A stretch of DNA of 64,000 nt, from NCBI GenBank assembly GCA_964426675.1, contig CAYRRM010000013.1, positions 1-64,000 on the forward strand, written 5' to 3'. The notes below the pieces were generated by a model. The model did no database searches. It was not told the DNA's origin and worked only from the letters and a program-made list of their open reading frames with translations. This stretch comes from DYMC01 sp035406705 (GTDB lineage Bacteria > Verrucomicrobiota > Lentisphaeria > Victivallales > GWF2-50-93). This document shows, piece after piece, positions 46,198 through 55,435 of this stretch. A program made the translations under genes and the position numbers. Position 1 is the first letter of the stretch, and every line of letters begins with the position of its first letter.

Positions 46198-47124
46198 ATG
46201 CAAATGAATATCGATGATATAGATTATTCCGTTATAATTCCTGTCGCTTCACCAAATAAAATAAAATCCTTAAAAACTCTACTTACAAAATTTGCGTCTC
46301 AAACACATCCTCCCAAGGAGATACACCTGATAATCGGAGATAACCGACAGGGAAGAGCAATAAATTACGGCGTAAAAATGTCTTCAACTAAATATATTTC
46401 AACTGTAGATGATGACACAGAATTTGACAATAATACTCTATTTGAAAAGCTTATAAATGTTATAAAAAATGATGGAAGTATTGGGATGGTAGGGGCAGCC
46501 TGTGAAATTCCTCCATACGCTTCATCTTTCCAGAAGAAAGCAATGCAACAAATTCCAAGGAGATTTTTTCCAAAACAGGAAGAAAATATTGACTCCGATA
46601 TGGTTCAACATCCTTGTTTGCTGATGGAAAAAGACTTTTTTCTGAAAATCGGAGGAGAAGATGAAGAGATAATAAGAGGTCTTGATCCTCTTTTAAGAAA
46701 AAAAGTGAGAGATAGTGGTAAAAGAGTTGTAATAGCTGCTAATACATGGGTTTATCATATTTTACCGAACTCGTTCTTTAAACTTATAAAAATGTATTAC
46801 CGAAATGGTAGAGGCTCTGCTTTTGCAAAAAAATATTTTCCAGATAAGATTTATGAATTAACAGATGGATATGAAAAGGGAAAATTTATAGAAAAAAGAC
46901 TATTCATTTTCAGGATATTCAGAAGAATTTTAAAAACGTTATATGCTATATTCAGCTTTAAATTTTTAAAGTTCTTTTCAGATATTGCTTATATTTCAGG
47001 GTATCTTTCAGAGTTTTTATTTCCTACTTATAATGTAAAAAGTGAAATAAAAGAAATAAAAACCCAAAAAGATGAATTATCTGGTATCCAGATTTTTTAT
47101 CATTTCATATCCTTAAAAAAATAG
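46198..47124 (+). CDS. Family 2 glycosyltransferase
   Basis: This 308-residue GT2-like enzyme has SVIIPVASPNKIKSLKTLLT, the DXD metal motif VDDDTEFDNN, and a later GGEDEEIIRGLDPLLRKKVR that fits the acceptor/ED region. No strong membrane segment is seen. It probably adds a sugar in polysaccharide synthesis. AGGAG precedes the start. Gap to the next gene is 14 bases. Confidence 0.85.
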   Translation: MQMNIDDIDYSVIIPVASPNKIKSLKTLLTKFASQTHPPKEIHLIIGDNRQGRAINYGVKMSSTKYISTVDDDTEFDNNTLFEKLINVIKNDGSIGMVGAACEIPPYASSFQKKAMQQIPRRFFPKQEENIDSDMVQHPCLLMEKDFFLKIGGEDEEIIRGLDPLLRKKVRDSGKRVVIAANTWVYHILPNSFFKLIKMYYRNGRGSAFAKKYFPDKIYELTDGYEKGKFIEKRLFIFRIFRRILKTLYAIFSFKFLKFFSDIAYISGYLSEFLFPTYNVKSEIKEIKTQKDELSGIQIFYHFISLKK

Positions 47125-47138
47125 AAAGATGAAATAAA

Positions 47139-48680
47139 ATGAATCTTCTAAAAAGAACTTCAACAATAACAATTTTTCTTATAATTATCCTTATATTAAA
47201 GAGTGCTCTTTCTATCTTATTACGAACTCTTATAGTTTCCCATTTTGGAGCAGGAACAGAAACAGATGCATACTTTGCAGCGTTTAGCATCCCACAACAA
47301 CTTAGCGACTTTTTCATTGGCGGAATACTTTTTGCAGCTATAATTCCAGTCTTTCAAAAAAGACGAGTCGAAGTCGGTAATGAAATTTCTGCCCTTGAGA
47401 TGGCAGGATTCATCAATATTTCTTCTTTTATTTTAATACTCTCTTCCATTCTTTATTTAATATTTACTCCATATATTATAAGAATCATTTTTTCTGGATT
47501 TGAAATTCAAAAGCAAAAACTTACCATTACATATGCCAGGCTCTTTTCCCCACTCATATTTTTATTTGGCTTATCTCTTATATATTCCTCTCTTTATCAT
47601 TCATTCCGCAATTTCTTCATTCCTGCCCTGTCAACATTAATGTATCCTCTCTGCTCAATCATTTCGCTATATTTTCTCCCCTCTACACTTGGGATTGAAA
47701 GGCTTGTTTATGGAAATCTTATGGGATCTATGTTAGGAATTACTATTTTAGTTGTTTTTATTAATAAGAAAGTTCCATTAAAATGGTTTTTCCAATATCG
47801 CACCCCTCTAATCTCTTCTATTTTTAATATATCACTACCTGTGCTGATAGAAAATTTATTCCTTAAATTAGCCATCTTTATACGCAATAGAATAATATCC
47901 ATTTTACCTATAAATGGAGCACTAACAATGATTGAATTAAATTTATTCATCATTCATTCAATTGGAGCCTTTATTTCCGGACCAATCACCACGGCAATAT
48001 TCCCCCTCCTTGGAGAACAAGAAGCACAAAAAACAAGAAATGACCTCATTGCCTCTTTCCAAAAAACTTTCAGTATCATTTTTCTTTTTGCTGTCCCGTC
48101 CAACGTATTTATTTTTTTGGGAGCTGAGTCTCTTGTCAAAATCTTATTTGGTCACGGTAAATTTTCTGAATTTGAATGTGAAACTACTGCTCGTCTTATT
48201 ATTATTACTTCTTTCGTTATACTTCCAAACTCTATCCAAAGTTTGGTAGGAAGAATGTTTTTCATTTTACAATATACAAAAATTCCAGCAATAATATCAA
48301 GTATTTTGGTTATGGTTGGAGCAATAATATGCTATTTCGCCGCTATTAGATATGGTATCTATGGTTTTATGATTGCAGCAACAATAGGAACTTCTATAGG
48401 ATGTCTCTGTAATTTTATTTTACTTATCAGAAAGTTACATCTTTCTTTGAATTACCATTTTTTTAGCCCTCTTATTAAATCTATTTTTGCTGGACTACTC
48501 ATGGCAGGAGTTTTATTTTCAATAGAGGCTATTTACAAATTTAAGGCTCAATCTGAATTAATTTATCTTATTATAATGGCAATTACAGGCACTTTGGCCT
48601 ATTTTATTTTTTGTATTATCCTAAAACATGAAGACCTAAAATACTTAATGGAAATTCCATTCAAAAAAATAAACAAATGA
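47139..48680 (+). CDS. MurJ/Wzx-like lipid-linked oligosaccharide flippase
   Basis: This 513-residue polytopic protein has about 13-14 hydrophobic helices. Motifs RTLIVSHFGAGTETDAYFAA, FFIGGILFAAIIPVF and IVLFVFINKK-like loops place it in the MurJ branch of the MOP exporter family. It may be MurJ itself (lipid II flippase) or the cluster's own repeat-unit flippase; the neighbourhood favours the latter, the sequence the former. It overlaps the next gene by 4 bases. Confidence 0.85.
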   Translation: MNLLKRTSTITIFLIIILILKSALSILLRTLIVSHFGAGTETDAYFAAFSIPQQLSDFFIGGILFAAIIPVFQKRRVEVGNEISALEMAGFINISSFILILSSILYLIFTPYIIRIIFSGFEIQKQKLTITYARLFSPLIFLFGLSLIYSSLYHSFRNFFIPALSTLMYPLCSIISLYFLPSTLGIERLVYGNLMGSMLGITILVVFINKKVPLKWFFQYRTPLISSIFNISLPVLIENLFLKLAIFIRNRIISILPINGALTMIELNLFIIHSIGAFISGPITTAIFPLLGEQEAQKTRNDLIASFQKTFSIIFLFAVPSNVFIFLGAESLVKILFGHGKFSEFECETTARLIIITSFVILPNSIQSLVGRMFFILQYTKIPAIISSILVMVGAIICYFAAIRYGIYGFMIAATIGTSIGCLCNFILLIRKLHLSLNYHFFSPLIKSIFAGLLMAGVLFSIEAIYKFKAQSELIYLIIMAITGTLAYFIFCIILKHEDLKYLMEIPFKKINK

Positions 48681-49399
48681 AAATTCTTCGTAAAAAATTA
48701 GCTAAAACTTATATGTTTTCAAGAACAGCAGCTAATCTTTTTAGAATTCACGAACTCCGCTTTGCAAAGAAATATTTGCGAATTTCGCAAAACGATGTTG
48801 CAATCGATATAGCATGTGGAATTGGGCTATTTACAAATTATCTCTTTTCTAAATGTAAAAATGCTGTTGGCCTTGATATATCTTTAAATAATATTAAAAT
48901 AGCGCAGCACTTTCGCCAAAATAATATTTTTTTCCTTCAGGCAGATGCGGAAAATATACCTCATCCGGATAAAGTATTTGATATTTTGATTTCTATTTGC
49001 GCTTTAGAACATTTCTCCAATCCGGACAGAGCAATTCGTGAATTTTATAGAATATTGAAACCTCAAGGCAAAATTTTATTAACGGTTGATTCTCTAAATA
49101 ATATTAAGTCCCAGGAATTCATTAATTTTCATAAAAAATACTGTTCTGTCTGTAACTATTTTTCGGAAAATTCAATAAAACAGTTATTAGAAAAAAATGG
49201 TTTTGATGTAATAGTGGTAAAATCATTGCTTCGTTCGGAGATTTCAATAATTCTATGTATTTTTGCCTTCAAAATTATGAATTCTCCAATAATATTTAAT
49301 CTTTTTTCTATATTAGCGTATCCTATAACTTTTATTGCAGACTTATTTTCATTCAGTAAATCAGGCATAACAATTGGAATTTATGCAAAAAAGAGATAA
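48677..49399 (+). CDS. Class I SAM-dependent methyltransferase
   Basis: This 240-residue protein has the SAM motif DVAIDIACGIGLFTNYLF, an acidic FLQADAENIPHP and ISICALEHFSNPDRAIREFY, as in UbiE/Methyltransf_11 families. It likely methylates a sugar or lipid carrier intermediate. The start overlaps the flippase stop, and it overlaps the next gene by 17 bases. One palindrome copy (48777-48789) encodes LRISQ. Confidence 0.88.
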   Translation: MKILRKKLAKTYMFSRTAANLFRIHELRFAKKYLRISQNDVAIDIACGIGLFTNYLFSKCKNAVGLDISLNNIKIAQHFRQNNIFFLQADAENIPHPDKVFDILISICALEHFSNPDRAIREFYRILKPQGKILLTVDSLNNIKSQEFINFHKKYCSVCNYFSENSIKQLLEKNGFDVIVVKSLLRSEISIILCIFAFKIMNSPIIFNLFSILAYPITFIADLFSFSKSGITIGIYAKKR

Positions 49400-50234
49400 A
49401 AAAATACTTGTTATATCACAATCATATCCATTCCCACAAAGGTGTGGATTTACTTACCGCGTCGGAGATATGTGTAAACACCTATCTAAATATTTTTCAA
49501 TCCACATTGCTGTTAATGAGGAAAAAACGCCTACTCCTCTATTATTTTCTGAGCTCTTCGATGGAGTTCATTATCCAGAAAAATCAGAGAAAAAAATACT
49601 TTTTAAGGAAATCTTAAAGAAGACATACTTGCATTTACAACAACCTCATTTCGATGATATCATATATGAAAATCACAATTTTGTTGAATTAATAAAAAAA
49701 CTAATTTCTATATACAAATTTTCTGCAATAATAATTAATACTCCTATACTTGGATATTGTGCTAAGTATATTCCAGATAAGATTCTAAAAATAATGGATA
49801 CTCACGACATTTGGTATCAAAAATACCTGAATTTAAAAAAGCTTGGATATGGTGATTTACTTTCTCATTTTCGAGATAGAAACAGAGAACTAAATTTATA
49901 CCGATCCTTTGATTTAGTTCTTGCTATATCCCTTTCGGATCTTCAATATCTACAAATACATGGTATAAAAAACTGTATTCATACACCTCCATCATTTCTA
50001 CCGCTGTCTGAACCTAAAAAAGAAAAATCTTCAAATAATCCTATTCTACTTTACGCGTCTGGACAAGGTGTGTTTAATATTGATGCAATAGAATTTTTTA
50101 CCAAAAATATTCTCCCAATTATCAATGAAAAAATAAAAGATCTAAAATTTAAGATACTTAATCCATCCTCTGAATTACAAAAAAATATATATATCACTCT
50201 AATATTATCTTTTCTCCATATACAGATCACTTAG
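49383..50234 (+). CDS. Family 4 glycosyltransferase, 5' part (frameshifted)
   Basis: From ATG 49383, with GGA upstream, this frame has the GT4 N-terminal KILVISQSYPFPQRCGFTYR, ILKIMDTHDIWYQKYLN and NNPILLYASGQGVFNIDAI. It goes out of frame at LNPSSELQKN, just at an A7 run (50179-50185) followed by TATATATAT. A -1 shift there continues as YIYHSNIIFSPYTDHLEKEY into the next frame. The intact product would be about 394 residues, the normal GT4 length. Confidence 0.78.
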   Translation: MQKRDKKILVISQSYPFPQRCGFTYRVGDMCKHLSKYFSIHIAVNEEKTPTPLLFSELFDGVHYPEKSEKKILFKEILKKTYLHLQQPHFDDIIYENHNFVELIKKLISIYKFSAIIINTPILGYCAKYIPDKILKIMDTHDIWYQKYLNLKKLGYGDLLSHFRDRNRELNLYRSFDLVLAISLSDLQYLQIHGIKNCIHTPPSFLPLSEPKKEKSSNNPILLYASGQGVFNIDAIEFFTKNILPIINEKIKDLKFKILNPSSELQKNIYITLILSFLHIQIT

Positions 50235-50266
50235 AAAAAGAATATGATTCTGCTGATGTTGTTGTA

Positions 50267-50566
50267 GTGCCATTGAGATTCGCAAATGGCATAAAAATAA
50301 AAGTGTTAGAGAGTTTTTCTTTTGGAAAAGCTACTATCCTTTCACCGGCAGCAATTCAAGGGATAAATTTTACATACTTCCCTCAAAAAAGAATTTCAAT
50401 TGAACCAGATATATTTGCAGAAGAGATAATAAACGCACTATATGATCAAGAGTACAAAGAAAAGTTAATTAAAGGAGGAATAAAAACAATAAAAGAATTT
50501 TACAATCCTGAGGCTTGTTATAGCGAACTAATAGAAAAGATTTCATCAACAAATTATATTTTTTAA
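50267..50566 (+). CDS. Family 4 glycosyltransferase, 3' part (frameshifted)
   Basis: This frame encodes the C-terminal GT4 landmarks: the stretch before its GTG (YDSADVVVVPLRFANG) and then KIKVLESFSFGKATILSPAA, which bind the nucleotide sugar. It lacks a plausible start of its own and belongs to the 49383 gene. Open sequence in this frame reaches upstream to about 50183. It converges on a minus-strand GT4 gene, overlapping it by 21 bases. Confidence 0.75.
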   Translation: MPLRFANGIKIKVLESFSFGKATILSPAAIQGINFTYFPQKRISIEPDIFAEEIINALYDQEYKEKLIKGGIKTIKEFYNPEACYSELIEKISSTNYIF

Positions 50567-51763
50567 CTGTTCAGATACAACTTTAAAAGAAAATAATTCC
50601 AGTACATATTCCCTGGCTTTTTTACTCATCTTTTTCCTGTTTTCCGTATCTATAATTAATTTTTCTATTTTTTCTAAAAACTCCATTTCATCATTATTGT
50701 TTATAAGAAAACCTGTTTCTCCATCTTTAACTATTTCTGGAACTCCGCCAACTGTATTCACAACAACTGGAAGACCACATGATTGAGCTTCTACAATCGT
50801 ATTACCAAAACTATCAAATAGCGTTGGACTAATAAAGATATGATTACTTCTATAAAAGTCTGGCATTAGATAATGATGAATTTTTGGATAATAAAAAAAT
50901 CTTTCTGACGCATTATTTTCAGCGATTTTTTCTTTTAATTCATCAATCAAAAGCCTGCCTGAGGACGACTTTCCAGAATTTCCAACTACTGAAAATTGCA
51001 AATTTTTAAATCTTTTTAAAAGAGATGGCAAAATTTTAATTATGATATGTGCGCCTTTTTCATAAGAAAATCTCCCGGCAAAACATAATTTAATAATAGA
51101 TTCTTCTTGAGAATTATCTTCATTGGGGCAAAATAAATCAACATCTATGGGATTTGGAATTACTCTAATTCTGTTAAGCTCAACACCATAATAATCTGCA
51201 GCAATATTTGACATTGCTTTAGAAGGAGCCAATAGAATATCTGCAGCAGGTACTAAACTTTTCTCTAATCTATTAAAATAACTGTTTACAGGTGTATCCA
51301 CAAGCCCAATTTTTTGAAATAGATATCGAGGACATGCTATATGAATAAAGGTCTTCATTTCAGAAAATGGAAGAAAATAGGCATATTCCATAAAACTATC
51401 TGAAAAAAGAACATAATCTATTTTTTCTGATCTAATTAAATCCTTTAATTTCATCGCAGCAGCCGCAGCAAATTTTAATACATCTATATCTTCTGGTTGA
51501 ATGTCCTTAAAATAATCTTTAAAAATTCTTTTTCCCACTGACCAAAAAATTGAACGCAACGTTCTCGATGATGAAATACTGATTACTTTAATTCTGGAAA
51601 ATTCTTGACAATAAAAAGACAAATCTTTCAGATTTTCCGAACTAAAACAGGTTAAGAAAAAAACATCATTCCCCAAAGATGATAGAATACGCCCAATATT
51701 CCAGAGCGTGCTAGCCACGCCATTCATTTCCGGTGAATGCATTGATACTATAACAATTTTCAT
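50546..51763 (-). CDS. Family 4 glycosyltransferase
   Basis: From the ATG at 51763 the protein is 405 residues; an earlier start at 51820 would add 19 residues without family character. It has KIVIVSMHSPEMNGVASTLW, VIPNPIDVDLFCPNE, CFAGRFSYEKGAHIIIKIL and the donor-site FISPTLFDSFGNTIVEAQSC. It is a retaining GT4 enzyme of the polysaccharide cluster. The final 21 bases overlap the converging frameshifted gene. Confidence 0.9.
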   Translation of the reverse strand: MKIVIVSMHSPEMNGVASTLWNIGRILSSLGNDVFFLTCFSSENLKDLSFYCQEFSRIKVISISSSRTLRSIFWSVGKRIFKDYFKDIQPEDIDVLKFAAAAAMKLKDLIRSEKIDYVLFSDSFMEYAYFLPFSEMKTFIHIACPRYLFQKIGLVDTPVNSYFNRLEKSLVPAADILLAPSKAMSNIAADYYGVELNRIRVIPNPIDVDLFCPNEDNSQEESIIKLCFAGRFSYEKGAHIIIKILPSLLKRFKNLQFSVVGNSGKSSSGRLLIDELKEKIAENNASERFFYYPKIHHYLMPDFYRSNHIFISPTLFDSFGNTIVEAQSCGLPVVVNTVGGVPEIVKDGETGFLINNNDEMEFLEKIEKLIIDTENRKKMSKKAREYVLELFSFKVVSEQLKNIIC

Positions 51764-51840
51764 AATAGTTTCTGATAAATAGCCTTTGATAAAGGAATAT
51801 TGTAGTAGTATAATATACAAAAGAAAAGAAGCAATAGTTG

Positions 51841-52584
51841 ATGATAATCTTAAAAAAAACTATAACAAGATTGTTAGAGCTTTTAGGGTATCGTATTTAT
51901 AGTATACGAATTGAATCAAATGCCGAATATTTTTCATTTATTAAATTTTTAAATTACTATCTCGAAAAACACAATCCTCTAAATCTCATTCAAATTGGTG
52001 CTAACGATGGTATTACTTTTGATCCCGTTCATAATTTTATAATTCAGAATCAAGAAAAAGTAAAAGCCATTCTTGTTGAACCAATAGAATATTCATATAA
52101 TAAACTTAGAGAGAATTATAAAGAGTACTCTAATGTAATAACAGAAAACATAGCAATACATAAAGAGAAAAAAGAAATGACAATGTATCTGGTAAATCCT
52201 GAAAAGTTAGCCAAAATTCCCAAATGGGCTGGGGGAACAGCATCTTTTAATCTAGAGCACCATAAGTTATCAAAAATTCCTTCCGAGTTTATAATTGAAA
52301 AAAAAGTATCTTGCATCACTCTAAATGAACTCTTGAAAAAACATGATATTCAACAACTCGATATATTACAGATCGACACAGAAGGTTATGACTATGATAT
52401 TATTAAATCTATAAATTTTAATGTTATCAAACCTTCTATAATACGTTTTGAACATGGATATATGGATAACATTATGACAAAAGAAAAAATCATTGAAATT
52501 CTTGATATATTAAATAAGAATGGCTATCAGATAATTATGGAATCATATGACGCAACAGCTTATTTACCCTTTAAAATAATTTAG
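51841..52584 (+). CDS. FkbM-family methyltransferase
   Basis: The 247-residue protein (ATG 51841, after a TTG at 51838) has NLIQIGANDGITFDPVHNFI and ILVEPIEYSYNKLRENYKEY, then the FkbM-typical ILQIDTEGYDYDIIKSINF and RFEHGYM. FkbM enzymes O-methylate sugars or polyketides; here a sugar of the surface polysaccharide is likely. It heads a plus-strand run of four genes. Confidence 0.9.
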   Translation: MIILKKTITRLLELLGYRIYSIRIESNAEYFSFIKFLNYYLEKHNPLNLIQIGANDGITFDPVHNFIIQNQEKVKAILVEPIEYSYNKLRENYKEYSNVITENIAIHKEKKEMTMYLVNPEKLAKIPKWAGGTASFNLEHHKLSKIPSEFIIEKKVSCITLNELLKKHDIQQLDILQIDTEGYDYDIIKSINFNVIKPSIIRFEHGYMDNIMTKEKIIEILDILNKNGYQIIMESYDATAYLPFKII

Positions 52585-52597
52585 TAAAAGTAAATTT

Positions 52598-53572
52598 ATG
52601 AAAAAGAGAGCTTTAATTTCTGGAATTACTGGGCAAGATGGAAGTTATCTTGCAGAATTATTGCTTGAAAAAAATTATGAAGTATATGGTATAGTTCGAA
52701 GAGTAGCATTAGAAGATCAAACAAATCGACTGAATAGAATCAACCATATAAAGGACAAGATAACGCTTATACCAGGCTCTCTTGAAAGTTATCCAAGCCT
52801 TTACAAAATTTTAGATCAGGTAAAGCCGGATGAAATTTATCACCTTGCTTCACAGAGCTACGTTAGCTATAGCTTTGAAGACGAGTTCTCAACTTTCAAT
52901 ACGAATATCAATGGAACACATTTTATGCTTTCCGCATTCAAGCATATCTGCCCCAATTCAAAATTTTATTTTGCAGCTTCAAGCGAAATGTTCGGAAAGG
53001 TTACAGAAGTACCACAAAATGAGAACACCTCTTTCCATCCCCGTTCATCGTATGGAATTTCAAAAGTAGTTGGTTTCGATCTAACTCGTAATTACAGAGA
53101 ATCGTATAATTTATTTGCGCTTAGCGGAATTCTATATAATCACGAATCTGAAAGACGCGGTTTCGAATTTGTTACTCGTAAAATTACTTCCCATGTTGCG
53201 ATGATAAAATATGGATTAAAAGATAAATTAGAACTTGGAAACCTCGAAGCAAAACGCGACTGGGGATATGCAAAGGATTATGTTAAAGCAATGTGGCTTA
53301 TGCTACAACAAGATAAGCCTGATGATTATGTGATTTGCTCAGGCTCTGCACATTCTGTCAGAGAATTTTGTGAAAGAGCTTTTGCATATGCAGGAATGGA
53401 TTACAGAAAATACGTAGTAATTAATCCTGAATTTTATCGACCAGCAGAAGTTGATATTTTAGTCGGAGATTGTTCAAAAGCCAAAAAAGTTCTTAACTGG
53501 AAACCGGAAGTTAACTTTGAACAACTTATAGAAATAATGGTCAAAAATGATCTGGAATATTTTAGAAGATAA
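52598..53572 (+). CDS. gmd: GDP-mannose 4,6-dehydratase
   Basis: This 324-residue short-chain enzyme has the GXXGXXG motif SGITGQDGSYLAEL, YHLASQSYVSYSFE, and the Ser-Tyr-Lys triad (AASSEMFG; YGISK). RDWGYAKDYVKAMWLML and FYRPAEVDILVGD are GMD signatures. It makes GDP-4-keto-6-deoxymannose, precursor of fucose, rhamnose or perosamine sugars. No reductase or aminotransferase to finish the sugar is adjacent. Confidence 0.95.
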   Translation: MKKRALISGITGQDGSYLAELLLEKNYEVYGIVRRVALEDQTNRLNRINHIKDKITLIPGSLESYPSLYKILDQVKPDEIYHLASQSYVSYSFEDEFSTFNTNINGTHFMLSAFKHICPNSKFYFAASSEMFGKVTEVPQNENTSFHPRSSYGISKVVGFDLTRNYRESYNLFALSGILYNHESERRGFEFVTRKITSHVAMIKYGLKDKLELGNLEAKRDWGYAKDYVKAMWLMLQQDKPDDYVICSGSAHSVREFCERAFAYAGMDYRKYVVINPEFYRPAEVDILVGDCSKAKKVLNWKPEVNFEQLIEIMVKNDLEYFRR

Positions 53573-53575
53573 ATC

Positions 53576-54322
53576 ATGTCTACTAATTTAAATAAATCAT
53601 ACCTCATACATCTTCAAGAATTAGGACATTCTCTTTCTTTATCTAAACGCACAATTGATGGCTTTGATACATGGTATTCGAATATTCTCCCGACAAATAA
53701 AAATGCTAATATCCTTGACTTTGGATGCGGACTGGGTTCCTTCCTTCTTTATTTGAAATACAAAGGATACAAAAATATCGAAGGTGTAGATTCAAACGAA
53801 ATCTTATGTCTTGAGGCTCAAAAAAGAACAGATTGCAAAGTAGAATTAATAGATGACATATATAATTATTCGTTAGCTAAAAAAGGATCTTTTGATTTCA
53901 TCAATATGAAAGATGTTTTAGAACATTTAAATGAAGAACAAGCGATAAATACTCTATCACAATTAAAGTCAACTTTAAAATCAAAAGGTATCATATTTAT
54001 TTCCGTTCCACAAATCTGTGGTTTTACATCAATTTTCACTTTATATAATGATTACACTCATAAGAAACTATTTACAGAAAGAAGTCTTAAACAAATTTTA
54101 AGGGCATCTGGCTTTGAAAATATAAAATTAGTTTATCCAAAAACAATATTTAATCTAAGGTTGTCATCTATTCTTCTAAAATTCATTCAAAAAATCTGGT
54201 TTTTCTTTATAAAATTAATATATTTTATAGAAAGGCCTGGAGAAGACAAGCCTCCATATTTAGGTGATAGAATATCTGTAATAGCATTTAACAGTTCTGA
54301 ATCTAATGAAAGTACTTTTTGA
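53576..54322 (+). CDS. Class I SAM-dependent methyltransferase
   Basis: This 248-residue protein has NILDFGCGLGSFLLYLKYKG, VELIDDIYNY and DFINMKDVLEHLNEEQAINT, typical of Methyltransf_23/25 enzymes. The C-terminal part (VYPKTIFNLRLSSILLKFIQ) may contact the membrane. It follows gmd by three bases and overlaps the next gene by 17 bases, so it probably methylates a cluster sugar. Confidence 0.86.
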   Translation: MSTNLNKSYLIHLQELGHSLSLSKRTIDGFDTWYSNILPTNKNANILDFGCGLGSFLLYLKYKGYKNIEGVDSNEILCLEAQKRTDCKVELIDDIYNYSLAKKGSFDFINMKDVLEHLNEEQAINTLSQLKSTLKSKGIIFISVPQICGFTSIFTLYNDYTHKKLFTERSLKQILRASGFENIKLVYPKTIFNLRLSSILLKFIQKIWFFFIKLIYFIERPGEDKPPYLGDRISVIAFNSSESNESTF

Positions 54323-55433
54323 CTCATCTGTATTATTTTCTAAAAATAAAGGTGGAGGCGTTTATCAATATCTTACAGAATTCCTCCCAAAATTAGAAAA
54401 TATATTTGACCAAAATAATGATTTATTAAGGTATTTTTTACTCTATTTTAGAGACTATGAACCTACACAAGTTTTGAATACAAGAAATATTTACAAGTTA
54501 AAATTCCCGGTCAAATTCATTAATTATTTATGGTTAAATTTTTCTATTCCTGATCTATCATGGTTTATTAAAGACATTGACATATTTCACTCTCCACATT
54601 TTTCTCTCCCCGTTATATCAAAATCTAAAAAAATCTTAACTGTGAATGATATAACATACTTAAAATATCCAGAGTACTATTCAAAAAAAGGAAAAAAATT
54701 AAATGACTATGGATATAAAATACTATTACCGACCAATCTTAATAGGGCTGATCATATAATCACTATATCTCAACATACAAAATCAGACATCATCGAATAC
54801 TTTAAATTACATGATGACAAAATCACCACAATACATATAGGTTGCAATATACCCGATAAAATTTCCCAGGAAAAATTATCCCAAATAATTTCAAGGTTTG
54901 GAGTTTCAGACAGAAGTTATATTTATTTTCCTGCTGGAACTTTTGAACCAAGAAAAAATATCGAAAAAACAATAACTGCCTTTAAAAAAGTCTCATCTCA
55001 AGATCACAATTTAAAATTACTTATTTCGGGAGTAGGAGACAAGAGTTTTTTAAAAGGTGGTTTACTGCAAGAGAATATCTTAATAGTGAGATGGAATACA
55101 ATCGAAGAACGCAATGCTCTTTATCAATCTGCAAAATTCATAATTTATCCCTCTCTTTACGAAGGTTTTGGGATTCCTGCGCTTGAAGCTCTTGCGAATG
55201 GAAAAGCTTTATTAACATCAAATATCAGTTCTTTACCCGAAATAGCAGAAGATTATGCTGTCTTAATCAATCCCTCAAATGAAGATGAAATTGCTAATGG
55301 GATTGAGCTTTTATTAAAAGATGAAAATCTACGTTTAAATCTTGAAAATAAAGCCGTAAACAGAGCAAAGGAATTTTCTTATAACAATATGGCTACTAAG
55401 ACTTACAATTTATATAAAAGAATTCTGGCATAA
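54306..55433 (+). CDS. Family 4 glycosyltransferase
   Basis: This 375-residue GT4 has NKGGGVYQYLTEFL at the N-terminus, DIFHSPHFSLPV, the donor region FPAGTFEPRKNIEKTITAF and the catalytic EX7E-type YPSLYEGFGIPALEALANGK. This is the mannosyltransferase-like subgroup. It converges on the next GT4 with a 2-base gap. Confidence 0.92.
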   Translation: MKVLFDSSVLFSKNKGGGVYQYLTEFLPKLENIFDQNNDLLRYFLLYFRDYEPTQVLNTRNIYKLKFPVKFINYLWLNFSIPDLSWFIKDIDIFHSPHFSLPVISKSKKILTVNDITYLKYPEYYSKKGKKLNDYGYKILLPTNLNRADHIITISQHTKSDIIEYFKLHDDKITTIHIGCNIPDKISQEKLSQIISRFGVSDRSYIYFPAGTFEPRKNIEKTITAFKKVSSQDHNLKLLISGVGDKSFLKGGLLQENILIVRWNTIEERNALYQSAKFIIYPSLYEGFGIPALEALANGKALLTSNISSLPEIAEDYAVLINPSNEDEIANGIELLLKDENLRLNLENKAVNRAKEFSYNNMATKTYNLYKRILA

Positions 55434-55435
55434 AG

